Assembly (NCBI GenBank): GCA_964566025.1
Contig: CAZMHF010000024.1
Coordinates: forward strand, 1 to 30,354
DNA length: 30,354 nucleotides
Source: RGIG8306 sp964566025
GTDB taxonomy: Bacteria; Bacillota; Clostridia; Lachnospirales; Lachnospiraceae
Direction: 5' to 3'
Below, piece by piece: positions 25,777 to 30,354 of this stretch. Position 1 is the first letter of the stretch; each line of letters starts with the position of its first letter. The position numbers were made by a program, and so were the translations under genes. The notes beneath the pieces were generated by a model. The model ran no database searches and was not told the origin of the DNA. It saw only the letters and a list, made by a program, of their open reading frames with translations.

Positions 25777-25812
25777 AAGAGGTTATTGCAAGAAAGCTTG
25801 CAATAACCTCTT
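25777..25812 (-). terminator. Attenuator-like perfect hairpin between scfA and scfB
   Basis: A 16-bp perfect stem (AAGAGGTTATTGCAAG, 25777-25792, with 25797-25812) has a 4-base loop. On the minus strand it is followed by only TTTG, a weak U-tract, so partial termination or a processing/stability hairpin is likely. It would give more precursor than maturase mRNA. Confidence 0.75.
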
Positions 25813-25839
25813 ACTATGCTCTAATTCGTAGTCATGCAA

Positions 25840-25980
25840 TTATTTTTGCTCACAGCTTTGGTTTCCTACTGTACATGACGTCTTACAAGCTGACTGGCAA
25901 GAAGTTTGACACTCTCCACAGCCACCCTTTTTCATTGTATTTTTCAATGTTTTTGTTGTTAATGTTTTGATTTTTTTCAT
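25840..25980 (-). CDS. scfA: SCIFF (six cysteines in forty-five residues) RiPP precursor peptide
   Basis: This 46-residue peptide is the substrate of the radical SAM maturase scfB. It starts MKKIKTLTTKTLKNT, and the C-terminal part carries all six expected cysteines at 21, 24, 28, 32, 36 and 43 with interspersed Thr/Ser (CGECQTSC, ACKTSC, QSC), the pattern of family TIGR03973. A leader of about 20 residues without cysteine precedes the core. The start is certain: AGGAGGA lies 7 bases before the ATG. It has its own near-consensus promoter at 26011-26039 and is the first gene of scfA-scfB-secDF-tgt-yajC. SCIFF is almost universal in Clostridia but its physiological role is unknown. No dedicated exporter or protease lies beside it. 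Confidence 0.96.
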   Translation of the reverse strand: MKKIKTLTTKTLKNTMKKGGCGECQTSCQSACKTSCTVGNQSCEQK

Positions 25981-26010
25981 CAGATTATCCTCCTATTTGC
26001 AACTTTTTTT

Positions 26011-26039
26011 ATTATAGAGCAAACCAGTTCAAAAGTCAA
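26011..26039 (-). promoter_or_regulatory. Strong sigma-A promoter of scfA and the downstream sec operon
   Basis: On the minus strand, TTGACT (26034-26039) and a perfect TATAAT (26011-26016) are separated by 17 bases. The -35 box abuts the stop codon of the upstream CNNM-type gene. I see no other promoter for secDF-tgt-yajC. Confidence 0.85.
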
Positions 26040-27305
26040 CTATTCATCCTCTTCAATTGGTTCTATTATAATGCGCACCTTGTCAATGCGATTTTTATCT
26101 AATAACTCGATTTTAAATGTAATATTGTTATATTGAACCGTTTCTTGTTCAACTGGTAGTCGATCTAATAAAGCAATAATAAATCCACCGACCGAATCGT
26201 AATCCTCCGATTGGATATTTAAATCTAGTTTTGCATTTAATTCATCAAGCGGCGTGGAACCATTGATAATATATTCATTGTCTTTTATGGTAACAAAACG
26301 CATTTCTTCGTCGGCATCAAATTCATCTCGAATATCACCTACGATTTCTTCTAGCAAATCCTCAATGGTAATAAGTCCTGCCGTCATACCATATTCATCA
26401 AGTACAATAATAATATTGGTAGTACCTGCTCGCATATCGGTAAGAAGCTCATTGACCTTTTTGCATTCGTGTGTAAAAAGTGGCTCTCTAAGGAATTTGG
26501 CAATCGAAAATGGTGTCCCCTGGTCATATAGAAGAATATCCTTCATGTTGATAATACCAATTACTTCATCTCTTGTTTCATCAAAAATCGGATAACGAGT
26601 ATACATATGGTCTCTGAAAATCTCAATTAGCTCCTCATAGGTTGCATTTATATTGACAAAAACCATATCCTTTCGTATGACCATTACATCTTTTGCTTCG
26701 GCATCACCAAAATCAACCACATTATTAATCATCTGTTGTTCTTCAGGTTCAATAACGCCTTCTTCACTACTAATGTCTAAAATGGTTCTGAGTTCTTCCT
26801 CAGTAATGGTTTGCATTTGCTTTTTTGGATCGGATCTGATTAGCTTAAGAAATAATACGGATAACTGATTAAGTATAAAAACAATTGGTCTAATCACTCT
26901 CATAAGCGTAAGAATCAATGGCGCAAAAAAGTAAGATAAATTTTCGGAATACAATGTCGCTACTGTTTTTGGGGTGATTTCTGAAAAAACTAAAATCACT
27001 ATCGTAAGTGCTCCTGTCGCAAGACCAGCACCAATATTCCCCCATAGGCGAGTTCCTAATACCGTCGCCAGCGAGGAAGCCGTTAAATTGACGATGTTAT
27101 TTCCGATAAGAATCGTTCCAAGCATTCTACCTGGTTGATCAATTATTTTTGTCACACGGATTGCTCTTTTGTGCCCTTCATCTGCCATCGTGCGAATCCT
27201 GATTTTGTTCACAGTTGTTAATGCGGTTTCTGCTGCTGAAAACAGCGCTGAAAAAATAACTAATACTAAAATGATTACTAACAAACTGACGTCCGACGAG
27301 TCCAA
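26040..27305 (-). CDS. CNNM/CorC (hemolysin C-like) family membrane protein with CBS domains
   Basis: This 421-residue protein has the architecture of the HlyC/CorC-CNNM family: an N-terminal DUF21 membrane domain (about 1-190, first helix about 7-28, FSAAETALTTVNK after it), a CBS pair (about 205-330, with MVIRKDMVFVN, RYPIFDE and IVLDEYGMTAGLITIEDLLEEIVGDI) and a C-terminal CorC_HlyC domain (about 345-421). Relatives transport Mg2+ or act in divalent metal homeostasis; the old name hemolysin is misleading. The start is taken as TTG at 27305, since no in-frame ATG exists near the first helix. AAAGGAG lies about 11 bases upstream, and an in-frame stop is close before it. The 188-base region upstream contains palindromes that may regulate it. 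Confidence 0.9.
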   Translation of the reverse strand: MDSSDVSLLVIILVLVIFSALFSAAETALTTVNKIRIRTMADEGHKRAIRVTKIIDQPGRMLGTILIGNNIVNLTASSLATVLGTRLWGNIGAGLATGALTIVILVFSEITPKTVATLYSENLSYFFAPLILTLMRVIRPIVFILNQLSVLFLKLIRSDPKKQMQTITEEELRTILDISSEEGVIEPEEQQMINNVVDFGDAEAKDVMVIRKDMVFVNINATYEELIEIFRDHMYTRYPIFDETRDEVIGIINMKDILLYDQGTPFSIAKFLREPLFTHECKKVNELLTDMRAGTTNIIIVLDEYGMTAGLITIEDLLEEIVGDIRDEFDADEEMRFVTIKDNEYIINGSTPLDELNAKLDLNIQSEDYDSVGGFIIALLDRLPVEQETVQYNNITFKIELLDKNRIDKVRIIIEPIEEDE

Positions 27306-27338
27306 TTCTTTTAAATCTCCTTTTTGTGTTTATTTACA

Positions 27339-27409
27339 GCGCAAATTTGCGCCCTCACTTATCAAAGATGTTGCCCCATTTTCACTTTACTTAGAGATGG
27401 GACATCTTT
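27339..27409 (-). promoter_or_regulatory. Structured leader of the CNNM-type gene
   Basis: Two structures lie in the leader on the minus strand. The first is a hairpin with outer arms AAAGATGT / ACATCTTT (27364-27371 with 27402-27409) and inner CCCAT / ATGGG, separated by a bulge. The second is a perfect 14-base palindrome, GCGCAAATTTGCGC (27339-27352), just before the ribosome binding site. No known riboswitch was recognised. It could be an operator or an RNA switch; neither strand has a U-tract. Confidence 0.4.
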
Positions 27410-27493
27410 ATCAAGGTTATATTGTACCATACAAATCATTAAAAACAAATAAACTCTTTATCATTTTTTTGTAAAATGGTTATTCATACACTT

Positions 27494-28708
27494 TTACAAT
27501 TGGTGAATACGCTCAATCGCTTCTAATGTTTTTTCGTAAGAACCAAAACCAGTAAGTCTAAAGTAGCCTTCTCCATTTGGTCCAAAGCCTGAACCTGGCG
27601 TTCCTACGACATTCGCTTTTTCTAATAAGTAATCAAAGAATTCCCAACTTGTCATGCCTGATGGTGTTTTGAGCCATACATATGGTGCATTAATTCCACC
27701 CGATACAACATACCCAGCCGATTCTAGCCCTTCACGAATCACCTTTGCATTGTTCATATAGTAATTAACTTGTTCCATGGTTTGTGCGTGTCCCAAATCA
27801 GAATAGGCCGCCTCTCCAGCACGTTGAATAATATATGGTGTTCCATTGAATTTTGTTCCATGTCTTCTTGCCCAAAGGCTATGAAGTGTCACGCCGTCCT
27901 TCTCAATGTCTTTTGGAACAACTGCATAACCAAGTCGTGTTCCCGTAAAACCTGCCTTTTTGGAGAAGCTGTGTAATTCAATTGCGCAACTTCTTGCGCC
28001 TTCGCATTCATAAATCGTATGTGGAACATTCTCTTCTGTAATATATGCTTCGTACGCTGCATCGTAAATAATCACAGCGCCTACTTTTAGTGCATAATCT
28101 ACCCAAACTTGCAATTGGTCTTTTGTTACCGTTGCACCAGTTGGATTATTAGGGAAACACAAATAAATAATATCTGGCGTTTTCGTTGGAAGCTCTGGCA
28201 CAAATCCATTGTCGCTTGTACAAGGCATATAAATAATATCGCTAAACATACCTGTTACTGGATCGTATTCACCTGCTCTGCCTTCCATGACGTTTGTATC
28301 GACATATACTGGATACACTGGATCGCATACAGCAACAACATTTTCACGAGCGAAAATATCGCCAATATTCCCTGAATCACTTTTTGCGCCATCGCTTACA
28401 AAAATTTCATCTATTGCAATATTGACATTGCGTGTTATAAAATCACGATCCACAATCGCTTTTCGTAAAAACTCATAGCCTAAATCGGGTGCATATCCTC
28501 TAAATGTTGTGGCATCAGCCATCTCATCTACCGCTTTATGCATCGCATCGATAACCGTCGGTACAAGAGGTTGTGTTACATCACCAATTCCCAATCGAAT
28601 CAAGCTCGCATTAGGATTGTTTGCCGAAAATTCATTGACTTTTTTGGCAATTGTCGAAAATAAGTAGCTCCCTGGTAGCTTTGTATAGTATTCATTGATT
28701 TTAAACAT
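27494..28708 (-). CDS. dapL: LL-diaminopimelate aminotransferase
   Basis: DapL converts tetrahydrodipicolinate to LL-diaminopimelate in one step with glutamate, bypassing the succinylase/acetylase routes of lysine and peptidoglycan precursor synthesis. The 404-residue class I/II PLP aminotransferase has the typical N-terminus (MFKINEYYTKLPGSYLFSTI), IRLGIGDVTQPL (37-48), the NNPTG motif at 187-191, Y217-region DAAYEAY, and the PLP lysine K250 in SFSKKAGFTGTRLG. AAGGAG precedes the ATG by 7 bases. It has its own promoter (28739-28767) and no other lys/dap gene nearby. No clear terminator follows, so some read-through into the CNNM-type gene is possible. Confidence 0.95.
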   Translation of the reverse strand: MFKINEYYTKLPGSYLFSTIAKKVNEFSANNPNASLIRLGIGDVTQPLVPTVIDAMHKAVDEMADATTFRGYAPDLGYEFLRKAIVDRDFITRNVNIAIDEIFVSDGAKSDSGNIGDIFARENVVAVCDPVYPVYVDTNVMEGRAGEYDPVTGMFSDIIYMPCTSDNGFVPELPTKTPDIIYLCFPNNPTGATVTKDQLQVWVDYALKVGAVIIYDAAYEAYITEENVPHTIYECEGARSCAIELHSFSKKAGFTGTRLGYAVVPKDIEKDGVTLHSLWARRHGTKFNGTPYIIQRAGEAAYSDLGHAQTMEQVNYYMNNAKVIREGLESAGYVVSGGINAPYVWLKTPSGMTSWEFFDYLLEKANVVGTPGSGFGPNGEGYFRLTGFGSYEKTLEAIERIHQL

Positions 28709-28738
28709 TTGTTTTCTCCTTATTTGTTGATAGGGTTT

Positions 28739-28767
28739 ATTATAGCAAAAAAAAATGTGTTTTCAAA
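28739..28767 (-). promoter_or_regulatory. Sigma-A promoter of dapL
   Basis: On the minus strand a perfect TATAAT (28739-28744) with extended TGC is spaced 17 bases from TTTGAA (28762-28767). The leader of about 25 bases is too short for a lysine riboswitch. Confidence 0.7.
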
Positions 28768-28775
28768 TCTTTTTA

Positions 28776-28817
28776 TGAAAAACAAGTGAGTCTCCACTTA
28801 TTTTGTTGGAAACTCAC
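28776..28817 (-). terminator. Rho-independent terminator of the lipoprotein gene
   Basis: An 11-bp stem with one mismatch (28786-28796 with 28807-28817) is followed on the minus strand by TTGTTTTT. It starts about 23 bases after the lipoprotein stop codon. Confidence 0.75.
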
Positions 28818-28840
28818 TCACCTATATGTATCGTTAGCTC

Positions 28841-30055
28841 TTAATTTTTTGAAGATGTCTTGGTAAGGTTATATCCATCGATTTGCTCTTTTATTGAAAT
28901 ATATTGAGCATTATCTTCTGTTGAAAATAAGTTTGCTATTACGATCGTTTCGTTTTCTTTAAGACCATACATATGCAGACCATCCGAATAAATAGCTACA
29001 ATCCCTGTCCAACCAGAAATTTCATCCATCAGTTGCTTATCATTTTTCGTATAGGAATTAAGGATTGTTCCATCTTTCTTCAATGCCACAATTCCCTCTA
29101 TGCTGAATGTTGTATTTCCGTAAATCTCAAATTGTATAATATCTGTCCAATCTTTTGTTTGGTACGCTTGTTCATCATCGGTTGTTTCAAGTGTCCCATT
29201 TTCTTTTAAGCACACAAAATGTCTAATCTTTTCATCATATGAACCCGAACTATTTCCAAATTTTATATCCATTACACCGCTTAGTTTTTGAATTTTTTTA
29301 TAAACAGCAGGTCGAAACACACCAAAATCTAACGCCTTTATTTTTCCATCCGCTGTAATGCCAAAAGAATGATTTAGCAATATCGAACAACCATCTAGTG
29401 CTTTTTGACGAAAAATCTCGCCTCCTTTATAGCAATATGCTTCTCCATTCTTTTTGACACATGTAATCGGGTCTTCAGCATATGGCAATGCATACATTTC
29501 CATAAGATTATTGAAAAACTTTTCGTCCGCAAACAATTTTTGTTTTTGAATTTCGACGAATATAGCATCACTCCATTCCTCTTTGTTTGGATGTTCTTCT
29601 AACAACTGTTCATACGACAAAATGTTTGATACGTAATCACCATCGATTGTAAGTCCACTTCGTTTATTTTCAAAAACTTTCATCAACGTGTGTTTTTGCA
29701 TTTCAATAACTCCGAGCATTTTACCGACATATACAATTCTTCCATTTGAATCAACAAATTGCGTCCCTCTAAATGATATATTTCTCGTTTTTTCAATTTC
29801 ACTTCTCAAACTTTTTACTACTGGTTTCTCTTCATGAGACATCGTACTTTGTTCTGTCGATTGTTCGTTTGTTGTAGACTGTTCTGTTGATTGTTCGTTT
29901 GTTGTGGACTGTTCTATTGATTGTTCTTTCGTTGTAGACTGCTCTGTCAAAGCTTCCTTTGTTGAATTTATTGTAGGTACCGTTGGTGATTTTTTATGTG
30001 TGCAAGCACTTAAAAGCACAAGTGTAAAAAGTACTAATGCTAGTTTCTTTTTCAT
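28841..30055 (-). CDS. Lipoprotein with Thr/Ser/Gln repeat linker and RCC1-like domain
   Basis: This 404-residue exported lipoprotein has a type II signal peptide with lipobox LLSAC and lipidated C18. A low-complexity linker (about 28-72) contains a ten-residue unit, EQSTTNEQST, repeated about three times and probably spanning the cell wall. The rest (about 85-404) has several spaced segments of the form VxLKxxGTI (FVCLKENGTLETT, IVALKKDGTILNS, MYGLKENETIVI, FGITADGKIKA), each followed by a W-T-x-I-like stretch (DWTDIIQF, GWTGIVAI). This resembles a degenerate RCC1-type beta-propeller common in Lachnospiraceae surface proteins. No catalytic residues are seen, so a binding or structural role is likely; the ligand is unknown. 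The start follows GGGAG. It is a single-gene unit. Confidence 0.8.
   Translation of the reverse strand: MKKKLALVLFTLVLLSACTHKKSPTVPTINSTKEALTEQSTTKEQSIEQSTTNEQSTEQSTTNEQSTEQSTMSHEEKPVVKSLRSEIEKTRNISFRGTQFVDSNGRIVYVGKMLGVIEMQKHTLMKVFENKRSGLTIDGDYVSNILSYEQLLEEHPNKEEWSDAIFVEIQKQKLFADEKFFNNLMEMYALPYAEDPITCVKKNGEAYCYKGGEIFRQKALDGCSILLNHSFGITADGKIKALDFGVFRPAVYKKIQKLSGVMDIKFGNSSGSYDEKIRHFVCLKENGTLETTDDEQAYQTKDWTDIIQFEIYGNTTFSIEGIVALKKDGTILNSYTKNDKQLMDEISGWTGIVAIYSDGLHMYGLKENETIVIANLFSTEDNAQYISIKEQIDGYNLTKTSSKN
29851..29948 (-). repeat. 30-bp in-frame tandem repeat in the lipoprotein linker
   Basis: Three full 30-bp units (29851-29880, 29881-29910, 29911-29940) and a partial one follow each other. 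They differ by only a few bases from one another. Each unit encodes ten residues, so changes in copy number keep the frame and would simply alter linker length. Confidence 0.9.
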
Positions 30056-30092
30056 TCGTCAAACACTCCCTTTATTGGTAGTTGAAATAAAA

Positions 30093-30122
30093 ATTATAAT
30101 AATTGTATGTCGCTGAATTCAA
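30093..30122 (-). promoter_or_regulatory. Probable promoter of the lipoprotein gene
   Basis: On the minus strand a perfect TATAAT (30093-30098) lies 18 bases from TTGAAT (30117-30122). The start codon is about 38 bases downstream of the -10 box. The rest of the region up to the repeat at 30303 is AT-rich and shows no gene. Confidence 0.6.
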
Positions 30123-30302
30123 TAAGTCTTAAATGTTTTTTCATTACACACAACCCCCATCTTTTTTAATTAATTTTACAACTTCTATTATTTATTGTCA
30201 AGCCATAAAATGCTTTTTTTGCAGAATAAGTTCGTTTTTATAGGAACTTTTTTCGAAATCTATATGTTCCTTTTGACTTTTCACACGCCTAGTTTCCTGT
30301 GT

Positions 30303-30354
30303 CAATTCGGATACTCGAAATCCGCTTCGCTACTTTCTCGCATTGTGCAACAAT
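30303..30354 (+). repeat. Composite hairpin repeat, copy D (5' part only)
   Basis: The first 52 bases of another copy run to the end of the window. They match the start of the complete copy (TCAATTCGG, the GGAT-ACTCGAA-ATCC hairpin, and CGCATTGTGCA), with one substitution near the end (AACAAT against AGCAAT). It has the same orientation as copies A, B and C. Confidence 0.85.

Noticed and set aside
25840..25980. Metallothionein or ferredoxin-like cysteine peptide
   Set aside because: Six cysteines in the SCIFF spacing, the conserved leader and the adjacent SPASM maturase identify it as a RiPP precursor.

Overview
This window looks like chromosomal DNA from a strictly anaerobic, low-GC Gram-positive bacterium of class Clostridia, most likely Lachnospiraceae-like. 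The basis is the AT-rich sequence, strong AGGAGG ribosome binding sites, consensus sigma-A promoters, and marker genes: a SCIFF ribosomal peptide with its radical SAM maturase, a fused SecDF, HemZ, an LL-diaminopimelate aminotransferase, and the recJ-relA-hemZ-hisS neighbourhood. Almost all genes lie on the minus strand. Only gtrA, an iron-dependent alcohol dehydrogenase and a 76-residue orphan are on the plus strand. I see no phage, CRISPR array, rRNA, tRNA or intact transposase.

Layout, left to right. 1-3536: a phosphotransferase-fold kinase, a membrane-anchored phospholipase D-type protein and, divergent from it, a GtrA-family membrane protein. 3623-4792: an iron alcohol dehydrogenase, closed by a two-way terminator facing hisS. 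4886-13103 (minus): DUF1015, recJ, relA, hemZ and hisS. 13167-19992 (minus): leuB-ilvD-ilvB (branched-chain amino acids), then serC-serA (serine) behind its own strong promoter. 20249-20479 (plus): an orphan small protein with its own promoter and terminator. 20718-25980 (minus): one probable operon, scfA-scfB-secDF-tgt-yajC, which couples a thioether RiPP precursor and its maturase to the Sec machinery. 26040-30055 (minus): a CNNM/CorC-type membrane protein, dapL, and a lipoprotein with a threonine/serine/glutamine-rich repeat linker and an RCC1-like C-terminal part.

The main structure not explained by genes is a family of composite hairpin repeats of about 150-170 bp. Two copies are cut by the window edges, one pair is in tandem, and one is complete. 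Several sit directly at the 3' ends of genes. Wherever the hairpin-rich end meets unrelated sequence, it is next to the motif TTTAA, which fits a non-autonomous element mobilised by an IS200/IS605-like transposase, although this is inference. Regulatory details worth noting are a relA promoter whose -35 box lies in the U-tract of the recJ terminator, a perfect 16-bp hairpin between the SCIFF peptide gene and its maturase, and a terminator placed just before DUF1015.
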